Source: CBDCYS01 sp965226245 (GTDB taxonomy: Bacteria > Acidobacteriota > Terriglobia > Bryobacterales > UBA6623). From it: DNA of 64,000 nt. The position numbers and the translations under genes were made by a program. Positions 7,861 to 17,113 of this stretch are shown piece by piece. The stretch covers positions 930,001 to 994,000 of the forward strand of contig CBDDCL010000015.1 in assembly GCA_965226245.1 (NCBI GenBank), in the 5' to 3' direction. Under the pieces are notes generated by a model that was not told the origin of the DNA, did not search any database, and worked only from the letters and a program-made list of their open reading frames with translations. Positions within the stretch are counted from its first letter, which is position 1, and every line of letters begins with the position of its first letter.

Positions 7861-9345
7861 TTACCAGTTCGCCGGCGCTTGCCACCCAGGGGGCGGTGGG
7901 GATGTCTTCCCTTTGATCACCGGGGCGTGAGCCGCCTCGCCGGTTTGACCGGGTCGCGGTATCAAGAACTTCGGTGACTCAACTTTCCCAACCGGGCGCG
8001 CCTTGGCGCCGATTCGGACTTTACGATCACCCGGCCAACTCGGACCGTCCCCCAACTCCACCAGCGCCGTCTCCAGCGCCGACCGCAACTTCGCAACGAT
8101 CTCGGCATGCTCTCGCGAGACGTCATTCGCCTCCCCGATGTCATTGCCCAGATCATACAGCTCGCCATTGGCATGCAGCTTCCAATCGCCGCCGCGAACA
8201 GCCCTGAGCTCATAGCCCCGGTAATAGTAAAAGAACTCGTAGGGCGACTCGCGCTCGATCTCCCCGCCGAGGATCGCGGAAATGTCGTGCCCATCAATGA
8301 CACGGTCGGTGGGAACCTCCGCGCCCGCCAGCGCCGCGAGCGTCGGCAGCAAATCCATCGTGCTGGTGACCCCGTCGTAAGAAGACCCCGGGGGAATCAT
8401 CCCCGGCGCCCAGGCAATCGTGGGCTCACGCATCCCGCCTTCGTAGGTGCTGCCCTTACGGCCCCGCAGCGGCCCCGCGCTGCCCCTTGCCGGCCCGTTG
8501 TCGGACGTGAAGATCACCAGCGTGTTATCGTCCAGGCCCAGTTCCCGGAGCTTGCCCAAGATCTCGCCCATGCTCCAGTCCAGCTCCTCGATCGCATCGC
8601 CAAGGATTTCATTATTCGACTTGCCCCGAAACGCCTCGCCGGCATAGAGCGGAACGTGAACCATCGAGTGCGGCAGATAGACGAAAAACGGCTCATCACG
8701 GTGCTCCTCGATAAACTGAACCGCCTCTTTGGTGTAGGCGCCGGTGAGGAAGGACTGGTCTTTGACCTCCTGCAACACTTCCTCGCCGCGCATCTTTTCG
8801 CCGCGTAACAATGGCAGCGGAGGATGGTTGCGGGTATTCCGCGGAGCGTCCGGGTTCATGTCATTTGAGTAAGGCAGGCCGTAGTAGTAGTCAAAGCCGT
8901 TGCGCGTCGGCAGGAAGGGAGGCTGGTCACCCAGGTGCCACTTGCCGATGCAGGCGGTTGCATAGCCGCGCTCTTGGAGCAATTCCGCGACGGTGATCTC
9001 GTCCGGGTGGATGCCATGTTCGTCGCCGGGCATCAGGACTCCGTGCCAGGAGCCCGTTTGCAGCCCGTTGCGAATCGGGTAGGACCCTGTCATCAGCGAA
9101 GCCCGCGAAGGGGTGCAAACCGGCGCCGCATAGAAGCTGGTGAGCTTCATGCCTTCCGCCGCCATGCGATCGAGGTTCGGAGTGCGGTTGAGGGTCGAGC
9201 CGAAGGGCCCAATGTCGCCGTACCCCATGTCGTCTATGAAAATGACGACGAAATTCGGCGGGCGGGAATCGGGCCGAGCCTCCTGGGAAGATGGTCCGCA
9301 AGACAACGCGAGCAGGGTAGTCACCAGCAGCAATAGATACTTCAT
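7861..9345 (-). CDS. Sulfatase (arylsulfatase family), lipoprotein
   Basis: A 494-aa protein. MKYLLLLVTTLLALSC is a lipoprotein signal with C16 as the lipidated residue. The alkaline-phosphatase-fold sulfatase core shows the metal-binding DDMGYGD near residue 38 and the formylglycine motif C-T-P-S-R (APVCTPSRASLMTG, near residue 77), so activity needs a formylglycine-generating enzyme. Further signatures are GKWHLG and TSDNGP. The length is normal for the family. It hydrolyses sulfate esters, probably of polysaccharides, in the periplasm or at the outer membrane. It stands convergent to the PIG-L gene, 70 bp away. Confidence 0.95.
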   Translation of the reverse strand: MKYLLLLVTTLLALSCGPSSQEARPDSRPPNFVVIFIDDMGYGDIGPFGSTLNRTPNLDRMAAEGMKLTSFYAAPVCTPSRASLMTGSYPIRNGLQTGSWHGVLMPGDEHGIHPDEITVAELLQERGYATACIGKWHLGDQPPFLPTRNGFDYYYGLPYSNDMNPDAPRNTRNHPPLPLLRGEKMRGEEVLQEVKDQSFLTGAYTKEAVQFIEEHRDEPFFVYLPHSMVHVPLYAGEAFRGKSNNEILGDAIEELDWSMGEILGKLRELGLDDNTLVIFTSDNGPARGSAGPLRGRKGSTYEGGMREPTIAWAPGMIPPGSSYDGVTSTMDLLPTLAALAGAEVPTDRVIDGHDISAILGGEIERESPYEFFYYYRGYELRAVRGGDWKLHANGELYDLGNDIGEANDVSREHAEIVAKLRSALETALVELGDGPSWPGDRKVRIGAKARPVGKVESPKFLIPRPGQTGEAAHAPVIKGKTSPPPPGWQAPANW

Positions 9346-9370
9346 GGCAGTGACATCATATCCGTCTTCA

Positions 9371-9510
9371 CTTCGTTGCGCTTGCTCGCCGTGCCCACCA
9401 TACTGTCCAAGTACGCTTCTTTGATTGCGTGAGGGGCACCGGGCGGCGCGCGCCTCGTACTGACGGGCCTCTTACGCACTCCGCCTCGCCACGTGGTGAG
9501 AGTGCGGGCT
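9371..9510 (-). repeat. Dispersed repeat, inverted copy (left of DUF2283 cassette)
   Basis: About 140 bp whose reverse complement aligns along its length with 10051-10191. Shared blocks include GGCGAG, GTCAGTACGAGGCG, CGTACTTG and GCGAGCAAGCGCAACGAAG. The two copies face each other and bracket the two small genes at 9515-9966. Confidence 0.8.
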
Positions 9511-9514
9511 AGGT

Positions 9515-9730
9515 TTACGTCATCGACACATTGGCGAGCGGAAGCGACTCCACATCCAGGCGTGACAGGTTCACGACGCTGCTTGCACGATCGATATCGA
9601 TGCCCACGAGCCGCCCCTCAGCGTCGAAATCGAGAACCACGCCGGGAGCGACCTCGCGCACGTCAGCGCCGGACTTCTCCGAGAGTTCAATATACAGCGA
9701 GTCGGTTTCGGGGTAGTATCGGAACTTCAT
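9515..9730 (-). CDS. DUF2283 domain-containing protein, putative antitoxin-like partner
   Basis: A 71-aa protein that is nearly all DUF2283 (MKFRYYPETDSLYIELSE, then VVLDFDAEGRLVGIDID), a small beta-rich domain. The gene overlaps the end of the upstream 79-aa gene by 4 bp, so the two are translationally coupled. DUF2283 proteins are commonly found next to DUF4258-like or similar small basic proteins and have been suggested to form toxin-antitoxin-like pairs. No toxic activity can be read from sequence. Confidence 0.88.
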   Translation of the reverse strand: MKFRYYPETDSLYIELSEKSGADVREVAPGVVLDFDAEGRLVGIDIDRASSVVNLSRLDVESLPLANVSMT

Positions 9731-9966
9731 GATTGAGTCTCCTCGAAGTCGCGGTCCAGGAAAGCGTTATGTACCGTCTTGCTATCTTCTAGTGTCACGA
9801 CCCGAAGGTATTTTTGCAACTCGTCGACGAAGATCCAGCGCCGGATGCGGCCGTCAGGCTGTGTTTCTTGGAAAAGCGGCCTGAGCAGCGCTTGCCGGCA
9901 CCATTCGCGCTTGATATAGGGGCGCTTCCGTAGAACCTGTTCTTCAAAATAGCGGGTGGTTTTCAT
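9727..9966 (-). CDS. Small basic protein paired with DUF2283 (DUF4258/RelE-like, putative toxin)
   Basis: A 79-aa protein, first gene of the coupled pair. It has a basic N-terminus (TTRYFEEQVLRKRPYIKREW), a strand motif QPDGRIRRWIFVDEL and the ending RVVTLEDSKTVHNAFLDRDF, the residue pattern of small RelE/DUF4258-type folds. It is not a full match to a well-known toxin. The pair is bracketed by inverted copies of a dispersed repeat, which suggests a mobile cassette. Confidence 0.8.
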   Translation of the reverse strand: MKTTRYFEEQVLRKRPYIKREWCRQALLRPLFQETQPDGRIRRWIFVDELQKYLRVVTLEDSKTVHNAFLDRDFEETQS

Positions 9967-10050
9967 CGTTTGGCAGTGATGTCAGGTCCGTTGTAAGATT
10001 CTAGCCGAACACCCGATTCGGGTGCCGAGTCGTATTGCAGCTTGCAGCGC

Positions 10051-10244
10051 GACCTCGCATTTCTCACCACGTGGCGAGGCGAAGCGCGTGAGAAGGGCGT
10101 CAGTACGAGGCGCTCGCCGCTTGACGATCCCCACTTAATCAAAGGCGCGTACTTGACAGTACGTCGAGCACGGCGAGCAAGCGCAACGAAGTAATGGGGG
10201 AATATCGCGTGCTTCGACCGTCAGGTGGTGAGAAACACGGTCCA
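10051..10244 (+). repeat. Dispersed repeat, right copy, including two GCATTTCTC-type hairpins
   Basis: 10051-10191 is the inverted partner of 9371-9510. The repeat continues into 10192-10244 (AATGGGGGA, TATCGC, then GTCAGGTGGTGAGAAACACGG). This extended part is also seen, diverged, at 22370-22452. CCTCGC-ATTTCTCACCACGTG-GCGAGG at 10053-10079 is a clean hairpin. Confidence 0.75.
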
Positions 10245-10297
10245 AGGCAAAGCCTTGTACTGGAATGTCGCGGCAGTTCCTTGCCAGGGAGTTGCTG

Positions 10298-11200
10298 CTA
10301 CGAAATCTTGTCGAGAACCAGCAGCGAGTAGATCAGAGGAAGGTAGATGACCGAAGCCTGCAGCAGGCGGCGCGCCTGTAAGGTTGTTTTGACCCGCGCG
10401 GCCAGCACGCCAAAGTACAGGTAACCCAGGCCGCATAAGACCGCGCCGGCGAAGTAGGCTGTTCCGGCCATGCCGAGCGCCACCGGGGCCAGGCTCACCG
10501 GCAGCAGCGCGGCCGCATAGCAAACAATCTGCCGCCCGGTGGAAACTCCGTCGGGTTCGACCACGGGGAGCATCTTTATGCCTGCGCGGGCGTAGTCTTC
10601 GCGATACATCCAGGCGATCGAATAGAAGTGAGGGAACTGCCACAGGAACAACATGGCGAACAGCACCCAACCCTCGAGGCCGAGATCGTTCCGCGCCGCC
10701 GCCCAACCGATCAAAGGGGGCATCGCACCCGGAAACGAGCCAACGAACGTAGAGAATGGCGTTTTCGTCTTGAGAGGCGTATAGAGGAGCAAATAGCTCG
10801 CCGTCGTCAGCAGCCCCAATGCGGCGCTCAAGAGGTTCACGGCTATGGCGAGATAGACCACCCCAATCAATGTGATCAAAATGCCAAAAGCTAGCGCCGG
10901 ACCCGGCCTTATTCTCCCCGCGGGCAAAGGACGCTGCTCCGTGCGCCTCATGAGGGCGTCTAGATCCCGTTCCGCCCACTGGTTGAGCGCTCCCGTGCCG
11001 CCCGCCAGCAAAGCTGTCGCCAGCAGCGTATGCGCGAAAAGAAGGAGCGAAAGCGAGCCGGAGGAGCCAAGGTAGAAACCAACCGCGGTTGACATCACGA
11101 TCAGCCAGACGACGCTGGGTTTGGTCAGCTCGAAATAGTCCCCGACAGAGGATACAGTCGTTGGGATGACCGCTGAGGCGGCGGATGCATCGCTTCTCAT
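10298..11200 (-). CDS. ctaB: Protoheme IX farnesyltransferase (heme O synthase)
   Basis: A 300-aa UbiA-family prenyltransferase that adds a farnesyl group to heme B to give heme O. The first Asp-rich site is NQWAERDLDALMRRTEQRPL and the second is YREDYARAGIKMLPV, both CtaB signatures, and eight to nine membrane helices are visible. I take the ATG at 11200, which overlaps the ctaA stop (ATGA); a longer upstream frame runs antiparallel through ctaA and is spurious. It is the last gene of the respiratory block and supplies heme for a heme-copper oxidase not in this window. Confidence 0.95.
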   Translation of the reverse strand: MRSDASAASAVIPTTVSSVGDYFELTKPSVVWLIVMSTAVGFYLGSSGSLSLLLFAHTLLATALLAGGTGALNQWAERDLDALMRRTEQRPLPAGRIRPGPALAFGILITLIGVVYLAIAVNLLSAALGLLTTASYLLLYTPLKTKTPFSTFVGSFPGAMPPLIGWAAARNDLGLEGWVLFAMLFLWQFPHFYSIAWMYREDYARAGIKMLPVVEPDGVSTGRQIVCYAAALLPVSLAPVALGMAGTAYFAGAVLCGLGYLYFGVLAARVKTTLQARRLLQASVIYLPLIYSLLVLDKIS

Positions 11201-12108
11201 GTTGCTGCTGGGACTCCCTGATTCCCCATGCCGGCCGTTGAAACCGCCAGACGAGCGTGAACCTGAATCGACAGAATTACGCTGACCGCGAAAATCAAGG
11301 CCCCCACGGCCACATGAGCCACGGTCAGCAGCACCATCGGGAGCAAGGGCTGCACGGCTGCCTCGGTGATCTCTCGAATCCAATACGTCCCCGCTCCCAG
11401 CACCAACTGCAGCATCACCAGGCCGTTCAGCAGCAACGCCCAGTGCAGGATTTCCGGCCGGCCCGGGTACTGCGTGACCACCCTTGCCATGATCCATACC
11501 ACCAAGACCGCTACGGCCAGGGCCCCGATCAAATGGGGAATGATGCCGAAGCCCTTATGCCGCAGCGCCGCTCCCATCATGAGCTGCACGAACACAGCGG
11601 CGTTGGCCGTCAGCGACAGGGCGCGTAACGACGGCGCCCCAGCGTCCGGCAAGCGCGGGCCTAGCCCTTCGTGCTGCCGCTGCCAGCTCGGCGAGGTAAA
11701 CCAAGCCAGGCTGACAATCATACAGAAGAACACCTGCGCCAGACAAGCGTGACTGACCGAAATCGCGACGGGAAGCAGAAAGATGACTGTCAGCCCGCCG
11801 AGAACGCCTTGGGCTATGACCGCGCCAAGCGCTGCCAGGCCCAACTTCTTGACCCAGCCCCGGGTCTCTGCCTTCCACAGCCAGGCCGCCAGCACAATCG
11901 TCAGCAAGCCGACGAAGCTGGCGATCATTCGATGGCCATGCTCGTAGAAGACGCCCCCGATCATCGGCGGCATCAACTGTCCGTAGGAAAGCGGCCAATC
12001 GGGAACCGAGAGACCGGCTTCGTTGCTGGTCACCAGCGCTCCGGCGATGATCAGGCAAAGCGTCGAGAACGCGGTGAACAGCGCGAAGCGGTGCAGACGG
12101 AGATTCAC
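11197..12108 (-). CDS. ctaA: Heme A synthase (COX15/CtaA)
   Basis: A 303-aa polytopic membrane protein. It has the CtaA hallmarks: an early RFALFTAFSTLCLIIAGALV helix, the loop GLSVPDWPLSYG, EHGHRMIASFVG with the EHxHR-type heme ligand, and paired His residues in later helices (SHACLAQ, THVAVGAL-like VAHVAVGAL). It oxidises the methyl group of heme O to the formyl of heme A. It is coupled to ctaB by a 4-bp overlap and starts 2 bp after the cupredoxin-like lipoprotein gene, so it is part of one operon. Confidence 0.95.
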   Translation of the reverse strand: MNLRLHRFALFTAFSTLCLIIAGALVTSNEAGLSVPDWPLSYGQLMPPMIGGVFYEHGHRMIASFVGLLTIVLAAWLWKAETRGWVKKLGLAALGAVIAQGVLGGLTVIFLLPVAISVSHACLAQVFFCMIVSLAWFTSPSWQRQHEGLGPRLPDAGAPSLRALSLTANAAVFVQLMMGAALRHKGFGIIPHLIGALAVAVLVVWIMARVVTQYPGRPEILHWALLLNGLVMLQLVLGAGTYWIREITEAAVQPLLPMVLLTVAHVAVGALIFAVSVILSIQVHARLAVSTAGMGNQGVPAAT

Positions 12109-12110
12109 GA

Positions 12111-12884
12111 TCAGCCGGCCGAGAGCGTGAAGTCAGCCTGCTTGGACTCCGAAGCGCCCACGGTGACGCTCGCCTCTTGGGCGTCAAACCTCTCGTGCCG
12201 TGCCTCAATCGTGTAAGTTCCCGGCGGCAGACCCTTGATCTCGAATGATCCGTCCGCCCCGGATATGGCGAAGAACGGGTGGTCGACCACGTTAATATAA
12301 GCCCTCATCCAGGGATGGATATTGCACTTGACTGGCAGCATGATCTCCTGGCGGCTGAATGTCCTTTCAATCGCGGATGCATCGGCCGTCTGTGATCTGT
12401 TCCACTCGCGGTTGACGCGAGGGAGCGGGTGGACATTGTGCGTCGTCGGATCGCTGTTGGTAACACTGAGTACCTGACCGCTCTGCAGCGCAACAACATG
12501 TGGCTTGTAGGTGCAACCCTTCTGGTCGAGCGCAACCGGAGTGCTGGGAACCTCAAACTTGCCCTCGAGGCCGTCTTTTACCCAGACGAACACATTCGCC
12601 AGAGCGCCGCCATCGCCAACGAGGGCTGCTTCGGCATGAACAGGGCCGCTGTGGAGCCCGGCGCAATCCGGCTCGGCGCTCATATTGATCCGAGGATTCG
12701 ACGGGGCTTCCCCGTCCAAAGTCACCGTACCGCTGAGGGAGCCGGCGGTGGCGGGATCAACCTTGACGTACTCCACCGCAGCCGCTTCATCCGGCGTGGC
12801 TGCTTCTTCGCCGCCACCACCGCAACCAACGGCAAACAACAGAAACGCCGCCGTGGAGCAGGCAAATATCTTCGAAAATGACAT
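12111..12884 (-). CDS. Cupredoxin-like lipoprotein with carboxypeptidase-regulatory-like domain
   Basis: I chose the ATG at 12884 (MSFSKIFACSTAAFLLFAVGC), with AAGGAAGG ten bases upstream. The lipobox is FAVGC and a Gly/Glu-rich linker follows. The body has a beta-sandwich with a plausible type-1 copper site: His in SDPTTHNVHPL, then Cys, His and Met in PVKCNIHPWM. The C-terminal part (GADGSFEIKGLPPGTYTIEARH) is a CarboxypepD_reg-like beta domain. It sits between the octaheme cytochrome and heme A synthesis genes, so it may carry electrons between the quinol oxidoreductase and an oxidase. Copper binding is inferred from the ligand pattern. Confidence 0.82.
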   Translation of the reverse strand: MSFSKIFACSTAAFLLFAVGCGGGGEEAATPDEAAAVEYVKVDPATAGSLSGTVTLDGEAPSNPRINMSAEPDCAGLHSGPVHAEAALVGDGGALANVFVWVKDGLEGKFEVPSTPVALDQKGCTYKPHVVALQSGQVLSVTNSDPTTHNVHPLPRVNREWNRSQTADASAIERTFSRQEIMLPVKCNIHPWMRAYINVVDHPFFAISGADGSFEIKGLPPGTYTIEARHERFDAQEASVTVGASESKQADFTLSAG

Positions 12885-12973
12885 AATTTCCATACCTTCC
12901 TTACAAAGCAAATCGGCACTTGCGTACCAAAATCTTAAACGGGGAATTCTCCCTCATTGTACATTGATGGAAC

Positions 12974-15900
12974 CTAGCCGCCCGACGCAACGGCGGTGGC
13001 CAGCAGCCTCCGCAGTTCGTCCGGCGTGAATTGGAACATGTAGCGAACCAGCAGTTGGGAGTGGTCCTTCTCGTAGCCTTGGAAAGTCGCGGGCAGCGGC
13101 CCGTCGAAGATCCAGCGGCCATCTTCGTGCCGGAACAGCTCGGAGGGCATTGCCGTGCCCGGGGCGATGTTAGCGGGCTCCAGCATCCAGCGGTACGTCC
13201 AGTCCGGCTTGAGCCGCTCGGCGGCTAGCAGGAAATTCGGCGCTGTCGCGTTGCGATCTCGAACCGCGTTGCCCGTGGCGTGGCATTTCAGGCAAGGCGC
13301 GGCGCGGCCACTGAACAACTGCCGGCTCATGATTCGCTCCTGGCTGCTGAGCGGTTCGAGCGCTTCGGGCAGATAGGGCAACGGCTGGGAGGAGCGCGCC
13401 ATAAAGAAGCGCATGAGTTTCGCAACCTGGCCATCCGAGAAATAGAACGTCGGCATGCGCGCCTCGAGGTAGGTACGCAAGCCGTTGCGATAGATGTCCG
13501 ATTCGCTTTGAGCCGGGTTGGCTAAGAATCCGGTCAGCCAATCCGGCTGCACGCGGGCGCCCTCGGTGTAGAGCTGGGGCGGCAACTGCTCCGCCCATTC
13601 AGGGTCCCTGTAGCGCGGCATCGTCATGAACGAAGTCACATCTCCGGGGCGAATCTGGTGGCAGCCGTTGCAGTTATAGCGCCGCACCAGCCACCAGCCT
13701 TCCTGTATGTCGCGGCCTTCGTCCTCGGGTTCGTGGCGGTACTGTTGCGGAAAGCGGGTATCCACCGCGCCCATCAAGAAAGTCGTCAGCGCCGTAATCT
13801 CGTCCTCGCCAAAGTTGAAATCGGGCATGCGGAGCTTTTCTAGCGGCGCCTTCACTTTGCCCTCGTCGAAGAAGGCCGCGTTCTTCAGCTTGCGGCTGAA
13901 AAATCCTTTGTGGTTGTACCAGCCGTCATGCTCCGCCTCGTGCGTCTTCAGAGCGAAGTCGAGGCGCTCGATCGGCTTGCTGCCCTCGAGCGTCAGCTCG
14001 GTGCCGATGCGCCCCTCGGTCTCCATGCCACTGATTTCGTGACAGCCCGCGCAGCCGTAGTGGCGAACCAGCGCCTCGCCCTTTTCCGCCATCTCGGCGC
14101 TGTCCATGAACGGAGCGCCGTCATAGCTGGCTTCGGTCTTCTGCGTCATGAGATAAGAGGCGATGTCACGCGTCTCAGTGGGTGACAGCCGCAAGCTGGG
14201 CATGACCGGTGTAAAGCGAATTCCGCCCTCGGGATCGTTGGGGTCCGGGGTGACCTCACGGGGATTGTGTATCCAGCGAACCAAGAAATTGTAGTTCGTC
14301 TTCTCGCCGACACGGCTAAGATTCGCGGCAAAATCTCCGCCGATGCGGTCTTCACCCACGCCGATCGAGTGGCACCCCAGGCATCCCCGTGTTTCGAAGA
14401 GCTCTTGGCCGCGCTCGGCGTTGCCGGGCGGATGTTGCTCCAATTCGCCCTCGATGGCATTCCGCCAGATATAAGCGGAGATCGCCTGGATATCTTCATC
14501 CTCCAGGCGAAACACGGGCATCTTGCTGCCTGGCCGGAATTCATGCGGGTCCTTCAGCCACACCGGAATCCATTCCTTGCGCAGCTTGACCTTGATTTCT
14601 CTCAAGCTGGGTCCGAACTTCTTGACCTCTCTCACCAAGTTCTTGGCTTCGACGCGAAGGGTAGTCACTTCGGAGTCGAGGCTGCTGTTTCTCAGGGTGA
14701 GCGTTTCCGCGCGGGCGTAGTAGCGCAGCGCCACGTCGTCCTCGGCCGCTCCGTCGCCCAGCTCGATCGAGAGTTGCGTCTCTTTGCGATTCGCGGCTTG
14801 CTCTTTCCCAAGGATCTGGATCTGCCGCCGAACGGCGGCAAGTTCTTCGGCCTCCCGGTCGAATCCTTCGAAGCGGTGACAACCCCAGCAGCCTCGGTTG
14901 AGGAAGAGTGCGCGGCCCTGGTTCAGGGTCTCGGCCTGATCGGTGACCACTTCACGGGAGTGGCACTGCTGGCAGCCGGCCTCAATGTTTTCCTTTTCAT
15001 AGAGTGGAAAGAGCCAGTGCTTGTACCTGCCATGACCTTTCGTGACACTGCTGGTGGCCCGCCCATTTCCGTTGTGGCAACTCACGCATCCAAACTCCTC
15101 CGGATCGTGGATTTTCAGCAGATCCGGACTGGGGTGGCTGGCGAAGACGCTTTCCCCGCCCATCGACGCCGCGCTCAGCTCGACCGGCTCACGGTTCCCC
15201 AAGTGGCAGGACTCGCAGCGATCCACCAGATCGATGTCCGCCAGGTGAATCTGCTTGATGCCGCCGGAAAAACTCTCCATCTTGCCGATCAAGCCATCCA
15301 CCTGCAGCTCGGTCAGCCCATGAAGCCGCTCTTGGAGATAGGCGTCCCGCTCGGCGCGCGTCTCCCTGGCCGGCAAGTTCAAGTCGACAAGCTCCCCCTG
15401 CAACTCGGCCCGCAAAGTCCGCAGACGCCCGAATTCGGCCCCCATTTGTTCGTAGGTCATGGTGACCGTTTCGTTTGTCCCCGAGCCGTCGTCGAGGACG
15501 ATATCCAGATCTTGCTGGCGCTGTTTGATCTCCGCGATTTCTTCGTTGTATGATTCCTTGTCTGATTCGTTTTCCGATGTCTCCCATAGGTAGACCTTGG
15601 AGCCGATCTCGCCCTGGAGCGTCTGATACGCCCGCCGCACCGCGCCCATGCGGGGAGTGACGCCCTGATTTATCCTCCTGTTGATCTCACGGAGACGCTC
15701 GGCGGCTTGCGTCTCGGCCTGTTCCATTTCCACTGTCAACTCTTGGTAGCCCTCCGAGCTTTTGACGTCTTGCTCCAATTGCGCCTGCTTCGGTTTGAGC
15801 TGTTTCAGGTAGGCCGAGTAGGTTTGAACGAAGCGCGCCTGATAGTCCTTCCAGGGACGCAACGTATACAACTCGTCGTAAATCGCCCAAACGAGCGTCA

Positions 15901-15991
15901 GCATCAGAATGAGCGTCGAAACGAACAAGGGAACGCTCAGTGAACTATTGATGACTGGATCGTCGTGATCAGCCGGAGGGGGCTTAGCCAT
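12974..15991 (-). CDS. Octaheme cytochrome c subunit of quinol oxidoreductase complex
   Basis: A 1005-aa protein anchored by one N-terminal helix (residues about 19-38). A long charged coiled-coil-like stretch (about 48-230) follows. Then come eight CxxCH heme c motifs at about residues 259, 302, 340, 368, 537, 647, 774 and 900. Heme-proximal segments from 480 on (GSKMP, VMPSL, RMPDF, ARMPTF) are typical axial-Met regions of class I cytochrome c domains, so the C-terminal half looks like a chain of mono-heme domains, while hemes 1-4 look like a multiheme domain. It follows the two cytochrome b genes on the same strand, so it likely replaces cytochrome c1/f. Confidence 0.92.
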   Translation of the reverse strand: MAKPPPADHDDPVINSSLSVPLFVSTLILMLTLVWAIYDELYTLRPWKDYQARFVQTYSAYLKQLKPKQAQLEQDVKSSEGYQELTVEMEQAETQAAERLREINRRINQGVTPRMGAVRRAYQTLQGEIGSKVYLWETSENESDKESYNEEIAEIKQRQQDLDIVLDDGSGTNETVTMTYEQMGAEFGRLRTLRAELQGELVDLNLPARETRAERDAYLQERLHGLTELQVDGLIGKMESFSGGIKQIHLADIDLVDRCESCHLGNREPVELSAASMGGESVFASHPSPDLLKIHDPEEFGCVSCHNGNGRATSSVTKGHGRYKHWLFPLYEKENIEAGCQQCHSREVVTDQAETLNQGRALFLNRGCWGCHRFEGFDREAEELAAVRRQIQILGKEQAANRKETQLSIELGDGAAEDDVALRYYARAETLTLRNSSLDSEVTTLRVEAKNLVREVKKFGPSLREIKVKLRKEWIPVWLKDPHEFRPGSKMPVFRLEDEDIQAISAYIWRNAIEGELEQHPPGNAERGQELFETRGCLGCHSIGVGEDRIGGDFAANLSRVGEKTNYNFLVRWIHNPREVTPDPNDPEGGIRFTPVMPSLRLSPTETRDIASYLMTQKTEASYDGAPFMDSAEMAEKGEALVRHYGCAGCHEISGMETEGRIGTELTLEGSKPIERLDFALKTHEAEHDGWYNHKGFFSRKLKNAAFFDEGKVKAPLEKLRMPDFNFGEDEITALTTFLMGAVDTRFPQQYRHEPEDEGRDIQEGWWLVRRYNCNGCHQIRPGDVTSFMTMPRYRDPEWAEQLPPQLYTEGARVQPDWLTGFLANPAQSESDIYRNGLRTYLEARMPTFYFSDGQVAKLMRFFMARSSQPLPYLPEALEPLSSQERIMSRQLFSGRAAPCLKCHATGNAVRDRNATAPNFLLAAERLKPDWTYRWMLEPANIAPGTAMPSELFRHEDGRWIFDGPLPATFQGYEKDHSQLLVRYMFQFTPDELRRLLATAVASGG

Positions 15992-16140
15992 TCGAATAAC
16001 TCCGTTACTGCTTCAATCGGTCGAGCAGGTTCGTCCAAGATCAGAGAGAAATCTTCTGTCACAGTGCCGCCGCGCTCGGCGCGCCGCGGCTAAAAATTGG
16101 GCCGGGTCAAGAGAAAAACAAACCGGCCGAATATTCATCC

Positions 16141-17079
16141 CTAAATATTAAACCAGGGCGTCACCAAGACATATTTAATGCGAAACAGCAGCCGCGCGAT
16201 CATCTTCGCCGGCAGGCTCAGCATCGTGATCAGCAGCACCTGCATCATGATGTACTGAGTCAGCGACATGCGGTCCAGGATCTTGCGGTTGAACTCGTTC
16301 AGCGTCATCAGCTTGTGAACCAGCAGAGCGGACAGCACCACAAACAGCGCCAGCACCGCAAAACCGAAGATCATCGCCGGCACCGTGCCCGCGATCCCAA
16401 AGATCTCATGCAGGTCCTGGTTGACCTCGAAAACAAGCCGGTTGTGGTCCCACGTCTGACCCGGCCAGAACCACATCCACCCGGGACCGCGAATCAGGGT
16501 TCCAATGACGACCATCGAGCACCACAAAAGAATGAAGCCGAAGCTGAAGGCCAAGATTGCGAACTTGCGCTGCTTGAAGGTGTAGTATCCGTTCCCCAGC
16601 GGGTTCTCGTCGATATACGGGATCGCCATCAGGCCGACAATAATGAGAGTGGGCATGACGACGCCGGCAATCCAGGGGTCGAAGTAGACCAGCATCTCCT
16701 GCAGGCCCAGAAAATACCAGGGCGCCTTGGCCGGGTTCATCGTCAGGCTCGGATTGGCGGGCTCCTCGAGCGGCGCGTCCAGGCAGATGGACCACACCAT
16801 CAAGATGGCGGTCACAATCACCGTCGCCAGAAATTCGATTCGCAGCAAGAAAGGCCAGACATGAACCTCTTTCGACCAGCCTTTCTTGAACGGCTGGACC
16901 TTGCGGTGGTGCGTCTTGGCAAGTTCCGGGTCGGCCTCGAGCTGGCCGATCAGCCGGTCGTTCGCAAAGGCCTGCCGCAAGCCGTACCAGGTGTAAAACG
17001 GCAGCAAGATCATCAGCAGCACGATCGGAACATTGTCCGGAAGTGAGAAGATTTCCCAAAGTTGCGCCCAATCCGGCAT
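16141..17079 (-). CDS. Cytochrome b/b6 C-terminal domain protein (subunit IV-like)
   Basis: A 312-aa membrane protein corresponding to the C-terminal half of cytochrome b. Visible helices include NVPIVLLMILLPFYTWYGL, LATVIVTAILMVWSI, MPTLIIVGLMAIPYI, FAILAFSFGFILLWCSMVVI and two more near the C-terminus. At the Qo-site position the motif reads KAPWYFLGLQEML, so the usual PEWY/PDWY acid is absent (APWY). N-terminal charged residues (HHRKVQPFKKGWSKE) follow the first helix. It lies 34 bp after the cytochrome b N-terminal gene and forms the split cytochrome b with it. Confidence 0.9.
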   Translation of the reverse strand: MPDWAQLWEIFSLPDNVPIVLLMILLPFYTWYGLRQAFANDRLIGQLEADPELAKTHHRKVQPFKKGWSKEVHVWPFLLRIEFLATVIVTAILMVWSICLDAPLEEPANPSLTMNPAKAPWYFLGLQEMLVYFDPWIAGVVMPTLIIVGLMAIPYIDENPLGNGYYTFKQRKFAILAFSFGFILLWCSMVVIGTLIRGPGWMWFWPGQTWDHNRLVFEVNQDLHEIFGIAGTVPAMIFGFAVLALFVVLSALLVHKLMTLNEFNRKILDRMSLTQYIMMQVLLITMLSLPAKMIARLLFRIKYVLVTPWFNI

Positions 17080-17113
17080 AGATTATCTCCCGCTTTGTTT
17101 TCCGCTTCGACGG

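Noticed and set aside
11200..11497. N-terminal extension of CtaB
   Set aside because: The extension runs in another frame through the 3' end of ctaA and has no homology to CtaB; the ATGA overlap start is preferred.
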